A DNA stretch of 64,000 nt from Bacteroidales bacterium (GTDB lineage: Bacteria; Bacteroidota; Bacteroidia; Bacteroidales; Tenuifilaceae): positions 62,001 through 126,000 of the forward strand of contig JACJXC010000006.1 in assembly GCA_020636835.1 (NCBI GenBank), written 5' to 3'. The notes under the pieces are model-generated. The model did not search any database, was not told the origin of the DNA, and saw only the letters and a list, made by a program, of their open reading frames with translations. Below are positions 8,241 to 18,700 of this stretch, in pieces. The position numbers and the translations under genes are program-made. Numbering within the stretch: the stretch's first letter is position 1; the number at the start of each line of letters is the position of its first letter.

Positions 8241-8278
8241 TTGTAATCATGAGGTCGGCGGATCAATCCCGCCACTCG
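8241..8278 (+). pseudogene. tRNA-Thr(TGT) 3'-half remnant
   Basis: The sequence reads as the anticodon loop (TTGTAATC), variable loop, a perfect T-stem GGCGG/CCGCC enclosing a 7-nt loop (8257-8273), and the start of a 3' acceptor strand (ACTCG). The D arm and the 5' acceptor strand are missing, and the first T-loop base is A where T is nearly invariant. It is therefore a fragment rather than a working tRNA. tRNA 3' ends are typical attachment sites, so this may mark one border of the defence island lying to its left. An accidental resemblance cannot be excluded. Confidence 0.5.
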
Positions 8279-8525
8279 TTTCTAACATTAAATAAAACTA
8301 TCGGAAATGTGAAACTCATTTGTTTTTAGTAAATACCACCTGTGATTCCTAAAGTTATTAATCGATTAAATTCTAGGTTGAAAAGTGGATTCTAGTTTAA
8401 TACAATCTTTCGGAAGTGTAATGCCTTGAATGTTTGGGTTTTTAAATAAATTGGGTTTTGTGGTGGGCGTGTAGGTTTTGTGTATGATTTGTGATAGTTA
8501 TTTCTGGTTTGTTATATAAAAGCAT

Positions 8526-8566
8526 AATGCGAGGTAAGCGTTCATGCCCGTTACTTACCTCGCATT
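8526..8566 (-). terminator. Stem-loop terminator after the beta-propeller lipoprotein gene
   Basis: A 13-bp perfect inverted repeat (8526-8538 with 8554-8566) lies about 36 bp past the stop of the minus-strand gene at 8602. On that strand it is followed by a short T-rich run. The rest of 8280-8600 shows no gene. Confidence 0.6.
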
Positions 8567-8601
8567 TACTAACAATATTTTGTGTTGCAAATTAAATTCC
8601 T

Positions 8602-9888
8602 TTATAGTGATGCATTGAATGTATTTGCGGCATCAGCACCTCTTTTGGACCAGCCTTTTGTTGAGATTCCTCCTGTATTGGCTTTGATACAGTGTATATT
8701 CCCATTGGTGCCATTGCCCATAGTCATTACAATTATATTGCCATTGCTAAGTAGGGTTACATCGCTAAAGGGAGTGGAGTCTCCAAGTTCAAGAGTTGAC
8801 GAGTAAACAGAGTAGGTAATATCACCTGAATAATTGGCGCCATAAATTCCGTACACATCGCCACAATACAAATTTCCGTTGTTGGCATGCACCATTGAAG
8901 TAAAGTTACCCATTGAAACGTATTCGAACTCGCTGGGCGGTTCTGCAGCCCATATTTTCTGTCCGTTTGCTCCATTTATTTTTATTAAATCTTTATTTCC
9001 TCCATCATATATGTTGCCCTGTTCGTCGAGGGTGATTCGTGATGCGTATTGGCGTTCGTATTCCCAAAGTTTTTGCCCTTGACTATTGTACGAAATAAGT
9101 ATGTGTAACGATGGATTAGAGAGTTCTCCATAAGCAAAAGTAACATTGCCGTTTGGTGCAATTACCATATCGTTTTCAAAATTAAAATAAACAGTGGGAT
9201 CGTCTCCAGGAAGTTGTACGTTCCAATCTAGACTCATAGCGCCATTTGAACTCACAGTAACCTTGTAAAGAAAGCCGTGAGCCAAATATACGGTATTGCC
9301 TCGTGCAGCCATATTTAGCCAAACCCGGTCGTCGGAAATTGCTAATGTGCCAGCAACATTGCCGTTGCTAGGGTTTATTGCAAATAGGTATGAACTTTCT
9401 GCCGTTTCCTTTTCAAGTGTTATCAGCGTGAAGTTGTTTACAATTGCAATTGCCGGAGTAATGTATAGCATAGAATCGGGGATGTTGTACTCCCACACTT
9501 TGCTACCGTTGGAGGCATTCAAACAAATCAATTTTTTGTCGGTGGTGAAAAATAATTTATTCTGAAAATATGTGGGCATTTGATTATGTGGATTAACATC
9601 ATTTTGAGATTTACTCCACAGTTCCGTGCCGTTTTTGTCGAATGCCTGAATGGCAGACCCTCCATTGAAATCGCTCATCAATACATATATGTTATCGTTT
9701 TCGTCGATGGCTGGCATATAGTTTTGGCCTAATGCTGGGTTTATGGGTAAAGCGAGTTGCTTTGTCCATTCTACATTGGCATTAGTTGTTGGGTTGTTAT
9801 CATCATCTCCTGCATCATCCTTGCTGCACGACGATAACAAAACAAATGCAGATAAAATACAAATACATAAAATTCCAAATTTTCTCAT
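8602..9888 (-). CDS. PQQ-type beta-propeller lipoprotein
   Basis: A 428-residue predicted lipoprotein. The signal peptide ends in the lipobox LLSSC (Cys 21) and continues SKDDAGDDDNN, an Asp-rich stretch like the Bacteroidota export signal for surface lipoproteins. The rest shows repeated blades of the PQQ/YVTN propeller type, for example FDKNGTELWS, LNASNGSKVWEY, INGANGQKIW and IKANTGGIS, each about 45 residues apart. Such proteins act as scaffolds or ligand binders; no catalytic motif is seen. It lies 17 bp downstream of the OmpA-family gene, so the two are probably co-transcribed. Function unassigned. Confidence 0.85.
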   Translation of the reverse strand: MRKFGILCICILSAFVLLSSCSKDDAGDDDNNPTTNANVEWTKQLALPINPALGQNYMPAIDENDNIYVLMSDFNGGSAIQAFDKNGTELWSKSQNDVNPHNQMPTYFQNKLFFTTDKKLICLNASNGSKVWEYNIPDSMLYITPAIAIVNNFTLITLEKETAESSYLFAINPSNGNVAGTLAISDDRVWLNMAARGNTVYLAHGFLYKVTVSSNGAMSLDWNVQLPGDDPTVYFNFENDMVIAPNGNVTFAYGELSNPSLHILISYNSQGQKLWEYERQYASRITLDEQGNIYDGGNKDLIKINGANGQKIWAAEPPSEFEYVSMGNFTSMVHANNGNLYCGDVYGIYGANYSGDITYSVYSSTLELGDSTPFSDVTLLSNGNIIVMTMGNGTNGNIHCIKANTGGISTKGWSKRGADAANTFNASL

Positions 9889-9905
9889 AATTCCTGTTTT
9901 TTGAT

Positions 9906-10985
9906 TTAGTTATTGATCTTAATGAATTCTACTCTTCTATTTTGTGCTTTCCCTTCAGAGGTGCTGTTGGCGGTGGTAGGCTTACTTTCGCCCCAACCCT
10001 TACTGGTAAGACGATTAGCATTGATGCCAAGCTTTGCGAGTTCGTTTTTCACAGCCTCTGCTCGTTTTTCCGATAAGGTTTGATTGGCGGTTTCGGAACC
10101 GTCGCTGTCGGTATGCCCTTCGATCGAAAATCTTAATTCTGGATGATCAGACATCATTTTTGCAACAAAGTTGATGACTCCCATCGATTCGGGCTTAATT
10201 GTTGCTTTATCTACGTCGAATTTAATGCCTGTGGTGGTAAACTTCCCGTCGGTAAGTAACTTGTCGTATAATGGCACTGCGCCCTGTGCAATTCGAACAT
10301 TCTTAATGTAGCCCTTTTTATTGTTCCTGGCGTTAAAAAGTATGGTTAATCCTTTAGGGTCGAAGCCTGCGTTAGGGACATTAATAATTCGGGCATCATC
10401 GAGGTAAACCTTGAGCGCTCGTTTGTTGAAGGAGATAGCCATATGTCGCCAGTTGGGATTCTTTACGGTGAATGGCTTGTTTGCTTTGTAATCGGTGTTT
10501 GGGTATGCTCCGCTGGTGCTGCCAAAACTAACGGTTTGTTGAGTAAAATCAATTGCAGTGTAAGTTTTACTGTCTATTTTGCTTTTTTGACTCTTTGCAT
10601 CGTAAAGGTACACACGGTAAAGGTTTTGGCTGGGCAAGCCCATCTCGAAGTACGCATCGAATTCAACAGTAAAAGCCTCGGGCAGGTAGTCCTTGTCGGG
10701 ATTCTCCATTAGCGGAACAATGCCTTGCTTATTCAGAAAAGCACCCATATTGACAAACATAATGATGTTGTCGCCCTTTAGGTTGGCATTCTCAACAACT
10801 CCTCCAACTAAATCCCACTTGCTTGGGAATTCGCCGTTCTGCTCGTTAAGCAGGTTGTCTTCAAAAATGATTTCAGTACCAGGAATGAAATCGTAGTTTT
10901 GCCATTTAAGGGCATCCTCTTTAGCAGTTTGTGCTACGACTGTAAAAAACGATAGTTGCAGTAATAGTAATACGGTAAATCTCAT
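9906..10985 (-). CDS. OmpA-family outer-membrane/peptidoglycan-associated protein
   Basis: A 359-residue exported protein. An N-terminal signal peptide (MRFTVLLLLQLSFFTVVAQT) is followed by a beta-rich region, about residues 30-230, resembling a lectin/concanavalin-like sandwich. The C-terminus, about 245-357, is an OmpA domain that binds peptidoglycan, with GHTDSDGS and the LSEKRAEAVKNEL helix carrying the conserved Asp and Arg. The combination suggests an envelope anchor that presents a binding domain. It is 17 bp upstream of the beta-propeller lipoprotein gene and 83 bp downstream of the AraC-type gene; all point the same way. Confidence 0.88.
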   Translation of the reverse strand: MRFTVLLLLQLSFFTVVAQTAKEDALKWQNYDFIPGTEIIFEDNLLNEQNGEFPSKWDLVGGVVENANLKGDNIIMFVNMGAFLNKQGIVPLMENPDKDYLPEAFTVEFDAYFEMGLPSQNLYRVYLYDAKSQKSKIDSKTYTAIDFTQQTVSFGSTSGAYPNTDYKANKPFTVKNPNWRHMAISFNKRALKVYLDDARIINVPNAGFDPKGLTILFNARNNKKGYIKNVRIAQGAVPLYDKLLTDGKFTTTGIKFDVDKATIKPESMGVINFVAKMMSDHPELRFSIEGHTDSDGSETANQTLSEKRAEAVKNELAKLGINANRLTSKGWGESKPTTANSTSEGKAQNRRVEFIKINN

Positions 10986-11068
10986 AGCCTTTTCCTCCTT
11001 TAAATTGTTGTTTTGCAGGGCAAAGGTATGTGAGATAAAAATAGTGAACGTTGTAAAAACCCGACAAT

Positions 11069-11869
11069 TTATAACTGTAGAAATTTTTTTAGAAACGCCT
11101 CGTTGTTTGAGAAATACCGTTGAGGTGTTGTTCCAGTCATAAGTTTAAAATCTTTTATAAAATGACTATAGTCGTAGTAGCCTACTTCGAATATTATGTC
11201 GGGGATTGTTTTGCTCGGGTTCTCGTTTAGCAATCGGAAGAAATTTAGGTTTCGTATTACCCGTAGGTACGTTTTCAAACTTAACCCAAGCCTTTCGCTA
11301 AAGTAGCGTTGGCGGGTTCTCTCGGAGATGGGGCATGCTGTTTCAATTTCTTCTAGGGTGATTCTCCCTTTCTTTTCGATGATGCGATCAATCATTGCAT
11401 CGAACTTGTCGTGCCGTGCAGGTTTGTTATCAAGTAGCGTGATAAAGTATTTATCGAGAAAGTGCACTTTTTCGGTGTCGGACTTCCCGGCTTTAAGAGC
11501 CCCTAAGAGGTTGTAGATTTCGTTGCTGAAGTAATTCGATGCGGGTATTCCTGTATCGGTGAATTTACTCATGCTTCCTCCTATGAGTTTATGCAAAGCT
11601 GTTGGTTTTAAGTTTACCCCTATCATTGCAGATTGCTCGGTATTGTTGATTTTTGCAAACTTCGAAAGTTGTCCAACAATCATTACCTCTTCTACAGGAA
11701 ATTCATAGTTCGAAAAGAAAGTGTTGATATTGTTTTTTAGGTGAAACTGGATAACGGGATGCCCCAATGGAGGAATATTGTCATGTGTGCTGGCATGGTT
11801 CTGAATAAAGTAGTAGCTGTATATTATCTTGTTTAACTTTATGTTGGGTTTGTATTCGGTAATCTTCAT
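11069..11869 (-). CDS. AraC-family transcriptional regulator
   Basis: A 266-residue regulator. The N-terminal about 130 residues form the ligand-sensing part often seen in Bacteroidota (MKITEYKPNIKLNKIIYSYY start, DUF6597-like). The C-terminal AraC DNA-binding domain (about 160-258) contains two helix-turn-helices. The second is marked by IIFEVGYYDYSHFIKDFK and the closing GTTPQRYF, close to the family consensus. Lying just upstream of the OmpA-family and beta-propeller genes in the same direction, it may control them; that is inference. The ligand is unknown. Confidence 0.9.
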   Translation of the reverse strand: MKITEYKPNIKLNKIIYSYYFIQNHASTHDNIPPLGHPVIQFHLKNNINTFFSNYEFPVEEVMIVGQLSKFAKINNTEQSAMIGVNLKPTALHKLIGGSMSKFTDTGIPASNYFSNEIYNLLGALKAGKSDTEKVHFLDKYFITLLDNKPARHDKFDAMIDRIIEKKGRITLEEIETACPISERTRQRYFSERLGLSLKTYLRVIRNLNFFRLLNENPSKTIPDIIFEVGYYDYSHFIKDFKLMTGTTPQRYFSNNEAFLKKFLQL

Positions 11870-12365
11870 AATTGTTCTTGACAGTTTTTGTGTGATTTAT
11901 AGATTTTAACACAATAGTTGGTATGCCAAATTGCTGACAAGCATACATTCATAGGTGTTTCCCGCTGTTAAAATAATAAAAATTATGTATCTGCATTATT
12001 TAGTAGTAAGGTGAAGTTTTGACTGAATAAAATTTGAGGTGTTCGAAAATATAGATAACTAATACGGAAATGGCAGTGGGCTTGTCTTTCCTACTAAAAT
12101 GCCTCGGATTGAATGTTTGCGACGGAGATGAGTTTAAAGTAAAGTGCGCAGGTATATTGAAGCGTTAATAGCTGGGGGAGGCTCTGCGGGTGGGTGTGTT
12201 CCGATTAAAATCGGGCAGGTCGGCGGTATTATCGTATCAATCCGAATAGTTGGATTGATATAATAGGCTTTTGATATTGTTAGAATGCCGAAAGCTGTGG
12301 CTTTTCCTTAAAAATAACATTCTGTTTTATCAGTTTGGCCGCTTTTACACTTCCTATTCCTTTTC
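11870..12365. other. Intergenic region with hairpins
   Basis: No gene is supported in these 496 bp. It holds a 5-bp hairpin at 12201-12214 (CCGAT/ATCGG) and a 9-bp stem with 8-nt loop at 12235-12260 (TATCAATCC/GGATTGATA). Both are downstream of the VWA operon; neither has a clear T-run, so they are weak terminators at best. Confidence 0.5.
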
Positions 12366-13568
12366 TTAGCCTTTTAGTACAACCTCATGGTTCCCAGCCC
12401 ACTGTTTAAGGTCGGTTTTTTTTATTGCGGCCGACATTAGCTCGGGGAACAGGTCGGGAGTGCAGGCGAATACCGGTATGCTATTTTTTGCAAACTCCTT
12501 GGCATGATTGTTATCGTAGGCTGGGCATCCCTCGTCGTTTAGCGCCAGAAGGCAGATGAGTTGCACGCCCGAATCGGTAATTTCCTTGGCCCGGCGGTGC
12601 ATTTCTTGCTCATTGCCTCCTTCGTAAAGATCGGTGATTAGCACAAGTATTGTGTCGTCGGGTTTTGCAATTAGCTCCTGGCAGTATGCGAGTGCTCTGT
12701 TTATATCAGTTCCGCCGCCCAGTTGTACCCCAAAAAGTAGGTCAACAGGATCCTTCAGATCCTCGGTGAGGTCAATCACCTGGGTGTCGAACATTACCAT
12801 TCTGGTTTTAACATTGGGCAACGAGGCCATAACGGCGCCGAATATTCCGGAGTAAACTACCGATGAGCCCATCGATCCGCTTTGGTCGATGCACAGTATG
12901 ATGTCCTTAACCGATTTTTTGGATTTACGCCCGTAGCCAATGCGCTCTTCGGGTATTATGGTTTTGTACTGGTGTTGGTAGTGCTTTAGGTTTTTGCGTA
13001 TGGTGGCATCCCAGTTAATTTCGCTGTAGCGGGGGCGGCGGTTCCTCGCCGATTTGTCTAACGCGCCATTGAGGGTGGCTATGGTTTTTTGCTCGAGTCG
13101 GGCCATCAGTTCATCCACTACTTTCTGAATAACCCGACGGGCTGTTTCCTTGGTTTTTGCCGGGATTAGCTTTCCCAGCTCCATGAGGGTGGCTATTAGG
13201 TGTACATCGGCCTCTGTTTTTTCGAGGATTTCGGGCTCGAATATCATTTTTTTCTGCAGCTCGGGGTGTTTTAGTGCATCGTTTTGCATCACGTTTACCA
13301 CCGAAACGGGGAAATATTTGCGGATATCGCCCAGCCATCTGGCAATGCCCGGGTTGGAGCCTTCCTGTCCGCCGGTTCCTTTTTCGTTTCCGTAGTTAAA
13401 CGATTTGGTGCGCTCAAATTCGTAAAGCGCAGTGAGGGCTGCGTCAACCTGCATTAGCTCTTCGGAGAGCTGGGTGTCGGTTCCGTCGGCGTGGTTGCCG
13501 CCAAGGATTAAACGCCATTTCTGGAGTTGGTTGTTTGGGGCGTTATGTGTGTTTTCGGTACTCATCAA
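12366..13568 (-). CDS. VWA-domain protein of the SWIM/MoxR/DUF4132/DUF5682 operon (YehP-like)
   Basis: A 400-residue cytosolic protein, with no signal peptide or membrane segment. The N-terminal half is helical and charged. The C-terminal von Willebrand A domain (about 215-390) has the full metal-ion-dependent adhesion site: CIDQSGSMGSS (DxSxS), the Thr in QLGGGTDINRAL, and the Asp in LITDLYEGGN. VWA proteins paired with MoxR ATPases act as adaptors or substrate-binding partners, as with RavA-ViaA and cobalt/magnesium chelatases. It is the last gene of the six-gene operon, 16 bp after the DUF5682 gene. The position and size match E. coli YehP. The substrate is unknown. Confidence 0.88.
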   Translation of the reverse strand: MMSTENTHNAPNNQLQKWRLILGGNHADGTDTQLSEELMQVDAALTALYEFERTKSFNYGNEKGTGGQEGSNPGIARWLGDIRKYFPVSVVNVMQNDALKHPELQKKMIFEPEILEKTEADVHLIATLMELGKLIPAKTKETARRVIQKVVDELMARLEQKTIATLNGALDKSARNRRPRYSEINWDATIRKNLKHYQHQYKTIIPEERIGYGRKSKKSVKDIILCIDQSGSMGSSVVYSGIFGAVMASLPNVKTRMVMFDTQVIDLTEDLKDPVDLLFGVQLGGGTDINRALAYCQELIAKPDDTILVLITDLYEGGNEQEMHRRAKEITDSGVQLICLLALNDEGCPAYDNNHAKEFAKNSIPVFACTPDLFPELMSAAIKKTDLKQWAGNHEVVLKG

Positions 13569-13584
13569 TTCACATGTTATTCTG

Positions 13585-15798
13585 TTAAAATCCGGCTAAC
13601 TCTTTTATGATTGGTAGTATTTTAGCCGCCCTTTCGGGGTCGAAGTTGTGGGCTGCATCCCGATCCACGGGTGTGTAATCGTTGGCCAGCCCGCGTTTTG
13701 CCTTTTCGCCTATTTGTCTGCGTTCGCCGTATTCGAATTTGGCAAAAGTTCGGCGCAGCAAGGGGAGTAATTCCATGAATGTGTTTCCGGGCAGCGAATC
13801 TACCCACGAGTATATTAGGTTCCACAGCCGGTTGTCGTAAATAAGAATCATTCCATTCCCTTTTAGGAAACCCTCGAGCCACGATGCAACTTGGTACGGA
13901 TCGTTTGATGCCGATAGCGCAAACGAAATACGGGTGTCAACCTCGTACTCGTCCATTTGCTGGGCATCGAGGAGCAACCTGCAGATACAGCCCAGTACGA
14001 TTGGGTGAATGCCCGAGTTGTCGATCATCCCGTGTAGGGTTTCGTGCCATTGTTGCTGGTAATCGGAGTTGTTGTAAAGTCGAATGGCATTGTTCAGATT
14101 GGCAACTAAACCAAACATATTTGTAGAGTTCTCCTCGTCTAGCCCGTAGCATGCATTGTTTAGTCCTACATACACCTTAACCAGAAGCTGCTTTACAATG
14201 GTGTTGAGGATCGAAAGATCCGATTTGCGTACGTTCCCGTAGCGGCTCACATCAATTAGTCCGGGAAGGGCTACCATAAGGTCGATAATGTCGGATGAAA
14301 TGGTTGATAGCTCCACAATTTTTTCCAGTACAGTATCGATGCTTTCGAAAAGTTCGGCGGGTATGCAGGTTTGGATTAGTCCCGATGCTTCGGCGATGCT
14401 TTTCGCTTGGATGCATTTATTGACCACTAGGTTGTGCGATGCGCTCTCGATGGTGTTTCCCAGAAAGGCCTTGTCGATAAGCTCAATCATCATATCGGGC
14501 GACCATTCGGTAACCCACGATTCCTTGAATGTTCCCTTGGTGCGCGATACCGTTCGTTTGGCCCAGGGTATCTCCATAATTTCGAGGCGGAAGAATAGAA
14601 TGCTTCGGTTTAGGTCTATTTCTTTCCGCAAATCCAAATCGTACTGTTTTTCGCCGGCGGTTAGTTTTAGCCGCAGGGTTTTTAGCTGTTGTTCAAAATC
14701 TTCCTGAAGCGGAACTTTGGGTATTTCGTCGGGAACCTTACCCAATTTATTCCCAATGGTGAGTTCCTTTTTTACGAACTCGAGCCAAATGCCATCGCCC
14801 ATGCACATCACGGAGAGGGCTGCCTCGTCCAGTTCTTCGAGCGATACGTAGTATTTGTTGCGGATTGCCGATAGGCTGCGGCTAAGTACAAATGCTTCAA
14901 TTACATGTGCCGTGGATATGTCGATTTGCTTTTGACGTAATGTGTTCGCTATTTTGGTGAGCCACGATATTTCGACGTTGTCTTTAACTTTCCACTGATG
15001 CTCGTACCATCCTGGCGAGTAGATTCCTGCACCGTAGCCCGAGAGCATCGATAGCCGCGAGTTGGTCCACGGAATCCATGTTGATGTAACTTTGATTCTC
15101 GATTTTGGAAGCTCTTTAATCAGCTTCGCGTCTGGTTTTGCTGTTTCGTCTAGTTTTGTTAGGGCGGGGGCATGCCACGCGCCGCATATCACTGCAATGT
15201 TTGTGAATATTTCGTTCTGGTACTGCCTGATTAGGGTTCGCATGTATGCTTCGCGATGGATGTTTTCCTGATCGAGGCTCGATTTGATTTCCTCGGCTCG
15301 TAGCGATTCCATTACATGCATAACCGCCTCAAAATGTTCGGAGGTATTGCTTTTTTGCTGTTCAAAATGGTACTCCCACCAATCCTCGCCGCTATTAAAA
15401 CCCGATATTTCGGCCAGGTAGCTTAGCGGATCCTTGTTGGTGATGGGCTCTGGTGGTGTCGATTCATTTCCCTCTCTTTTTTTTGCAAAACTGATTGTTA
15501 CGGGGAGATCTATGGCTTTTACCGGAATTCTATGCTTGTTCGCATACTGCGCGGCAACCCATTCGGGGGAGTACTCGGCAAAGGGATAGAAAACCGATTC
15601 CCTGGGGTTCTCGGAGTTATAGCACATGATTGCTGCGGGCGGTACTAGGTTTGCTTGCCCAATGGTTGCGAGCATGTTGTCAATCTCTGGGGGCCCTTCC
15701 ACCAGTATAAGGTCTGGTTCTATTTCGGAAAGCCTCTCCCTTACATTCTTTGCCGATCCTACGCCATGATGCCTGATGCCCAGTATATGAATGGCCAT
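13585..15798 (-). CDS. DUF5682 family protein (YehM-like)
   Basis: A 737-residue protein of unknown function. The N-terminus contains GIRHHGVGSA (residues 7-16) and then DLILVEGPPEID (about 30-41). This pattern is very like the GxxH...P-D-xxxxE signature of the TraB/PrgY/ChaN (TIKI-like) fold, so a related fold is plausible though unproven. YFEYSPEW-like and ICGAWHAPAL segments follow, consistent with a second conserved His of that fold (about residue 208). The rest is helical. The start lies 1 bp after the DUF4132 stop and the end 16 bp before the VWA gene. Probable counterpart of E. coli YehM. Confidence 0.85.
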   Translation of the reverse strand: MAIHILGIRHHGVGSAKNVRERLSEIEPDLILVEGPPEIDNMLATIGQANLVPPAAIMCYNSENPRESVFYPFAEYSPEWVAAQYANKHRIPVKAIDLPVTISFAKKREGNESTPPEPITNKDPLSYLAEISGFNSGEDWWEYHFEQQKSNTSEHFEAVMHVMESLRAEEIKSSLDQENIHREAYMRTLIRQYQNEIFTNIAVICGAWHAPALTKLDETAKPDAKLIKELPKSRIKVTSTWIPWTNSRLSMLSGYGAGIYSPGWYEHQWKVKDNVEISWLTKIANTLRQKQIDISTAHVIEAFVLSRSLSAIRNKYYVSLEELDEAALSVMCMGDGIWLEFVKKELTIGNKLGKVPDEIPKVPLQEDFEQQLKTLRLKLTAGEKQYDLDLRKEIDLNRSILFFRLEIMEIPWAKRTVSRTKGTFKESWVTEWSPDMMIELIDKAFLGNTIESASHNLVVNKCIQAKSIAEASGLIQTCIPAELFESIDTVLEKIVELSTISSDIIDLMVALPGLIDVSRYGNVRKSDLSILNTIVKQLLVKVYVGLNNACYGLDEENSTNMFGLVANLNNAIRLYNNSDYQQQWHETLHGMIDNSGIHPIVLGCICRLLLDAQQMDEYEVDTRISFALSASNDPYQVASWLEGFLKGNGMILIYDNRLWNLIYSWVDSLPGNTFMELLPLLRRTFAKFEYGERRQIGEKAKRGLANDYTPVDRDAAHNFDPERAAKILPIIKELAGF

Positions 15799-15799
15799 A

Positions 15800-18700
15800 C
15801 TATTCTGTTTTTAGTAGTTGATCGATGTCCGCCATAATTTCGGAGTAGAAGATGGGGGGCAAATCCTTTATCTTAACGTGTTCTTTGTAATTGGTTGTGC
15901 CAAAGTAAACCTCGTGGACAATGGCCGGGGTTTTGTCGCCCAGGTAGAATGCAACCGGCCCTTCGATGTAGGGGTGTGCTTTGTAGATATTCTTGTACCA
16001 CTTGGTAAATTCCGACGATCCTCCATCGCCCGAACTCTTGTACCAGTTCTTTTTAACCATAAAGGTGTTCACGAAATCGGCCCCTTTGGGGACTTTCTTC
16101 CCTGCGAATCGCCTTGTAATATTGCTTTCCTTTTCATCTTCATTCACTGTGAATATGGGTCTTTCAATTTGTGGGAATGCAGTGGATAGGTTCATGTCGT
16201 AAATCTTGTCGTGCCATTTTGTCCTGTCGTCCTCGGTAAGGTAGATTGGATGGATAATGCCCACCAACGTGTCGTTGTCGAGAGTTATTTCGTCATCGGC
16301 AAGGTTGTATAGCGATGAGTCCTCGGAGCAGTAAAAAACATCGAGCAGCGTGTTGTCCTTGTCAAAAATACCCCATATCAATTTTGTTGCGTATACGAAC
16401 ATAATGGGGTTTAAAAAGAAGAACTCGTGCCAGTTTGCTGCATTCCACCGGCGTTCGTCGAGCATATACCTTTCCAGCCTATCGCTTTGCGATTTCACAA
16501 TATCCCGTATCTCTTTCTCTATCTCCTTGAACTCCGCCTTCAACTCCTTTGGGGTATTGGCAGGAGCGGATTTCCGCAGCTTGTTGCTTTCGGATAAATA
16601 GTTTAGGGTGAAGTCGGAGCTGATGAAGGCTCGGTATTCCTCTCCATCCACGTCGAATTTTTTGTAAAGGCCGTCGAATTCGAAGTTGGGTATAATTCTA
16701 TCGGCCAGTTCGTCGGTTGTGATGTTGAGCTCACTGGCTGCTGCCGTAAGTGCATCGAGGGCTGCCGTGCTAATTGTCGGTTTTTTATTGGTGAATTTGC
16801 GCGAAATAACCTCTACAATTCTTAGCGCTTTGTTCGATCCAATCATTGCGAGGGCTCCAATGATGTACTCGGCCATTTTAATTCGGCTATCGGCAATGTT
16901 TTTCTTGAATAGAGCATTCAGGGTGTGCATAATGTCGTCGTCGCCAAGCAGTCCGGCCAGTGTAAGGTAGTACTTTAGCTTGGTGTCGGAGTTGCTATCC
17001 TGGAATGCGGATAGAATGGCTTTGGCAAATTTTCCGCTGGTGTTTCGGTCTATAAGGTTAAGCATTTGTTTCGCCTCAATGTCGGAGTTGATTCCTTTTG
17101 CCCGTTTCATACGGTATAGCAGGAATCTGATGTCGGTTTGTGATAGCTTTTTTTTGCCGCCTTGCCAGAATAGGCCGGGTAGTTTGTCCTCATCAATCCA
17201 TTTCTCATTCCATTTCGAAAGTTTCTTGCGAGTTTCGGCTGTTTTTACCATATCCTCAACCATTGCCATTGTGTATGGCTTGGCGAACCGTTTTTCGGTA
17301 AGTGCCTCGAGCATGATGTCGCGGGTGTCGTCGTTTACCTCCTTGTCCACAGCGCCATTTAGCGTGATATTCGCTTCGTTTGAGTTTAACTCCGCCAAGA
17401 TAATGGCTCCCGTAATGCGTTGATCAACGGTTTTTTCCACCACCAGATTGGCTGCAATTGGGAATATTGTTTCGGAGTACTTTTGTAGTACGTGTGCCGA
17501 TAATTTACGGGTTTTGTTGTTGGCATTTACTACCATGAACTCAATAATCTGAGGGAGATAGTTGTGGCAGTCGTACTTTGCTAAGGAGTCGAAAATTGTG
17601 GAGTGGTAGTTGTCTCTAACCGGTTCTTTAACCAGTGCTTTTACTAGGTACGGAACACACTTTTCTTTCAGATGATTGTCGAGGAATTCGATGAAGTGCG
17701 GGTGTAGAAAAGCCGATTCCTCTACGAATTGTCCAATCCGTTTAATTCCTTGGGTTGTGCTGTACTCTAAAAGATACTGGGCGTAAGCCACGCTGAATGG
17801 GCCATTTAGCGTGTCCTTGTCGTGATGATAGTAGTAGGCGGTTTTGTTCAGTTCCTTAAATTCGCTGTTGTAGTAGGTTTCGCCTAATTCGGTGATTATG
17901 GAATGGTACTTATCTTTTAGTTTTTTGCTTAGGGCTAAATAAATCGAGAATGTTTCTTGTATAGGGGGCTTACATTCGTTAATCAGGCGAATGGCAAGGG
18001 GCTCGGCTGTTTCAATATCAACATCGATTAAGTAGTATAGTGTTTCGAAGTTGATCATCCTATAGTTGTCGTATTCGGAGTAGAACAGGTATTTGTAGTA
18101 ATCGCCCTTTATGCATTCCGGGTAGTGCTTGTGCAAAAACCGGAACCACGGGTATATTTTGTACTTGTTGTAGTTTTGGTAAAAGATGAGCGAGTCGATA
18201 AACTCTTTTTCGATGGCTCTCGTTTTTATGCCAAGGAACGACGATTTTGGCTGCATCAGTTCCTTTACGTAATGGGTAAACTCAGTTTCGGCTATTGTGG
18301 TTTCCTTATCTTTCCAACTGGGCGTGTGGTAGTAGAATGTGGAATAGGGATTTGTATTCGTTATAACAATGGCAACTATTTCTTTGTCGGAAAATCCCTT
18401 GTTGTGAAGGTAGTTTACGAACTCCAATCGGTCTAAATCGGTTTCCTCGGTGAATTTTTCGGCAATAATATTGTTTACCAGGCGTGCTAATCCATCCTTG
18501 TTGCGGCTTATCTCCTTGCGCATTAGCTGGTTGATAAGCGGAGTGCTCGTGTCCCACGATCTTCGGTTTTCGCCATCGGGGGTTTCGCGGTGTCTTTCCA
18601 GGGCGTATGTGATGAACGATATGGTTTCGGAGGCTTGGTTGGCCCCAAGTAGCATTAGCGATTCGTAATCGAGTTCCACCTCGTTGATTATTGCTTTTTC

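Noticed and set aside
8065..8250. 61-codon minus-strand ORF
   Set aside because: Low-complexity, AT-rich peptide that runs antisense into the tRNA-like sequence, with no family resemblance.
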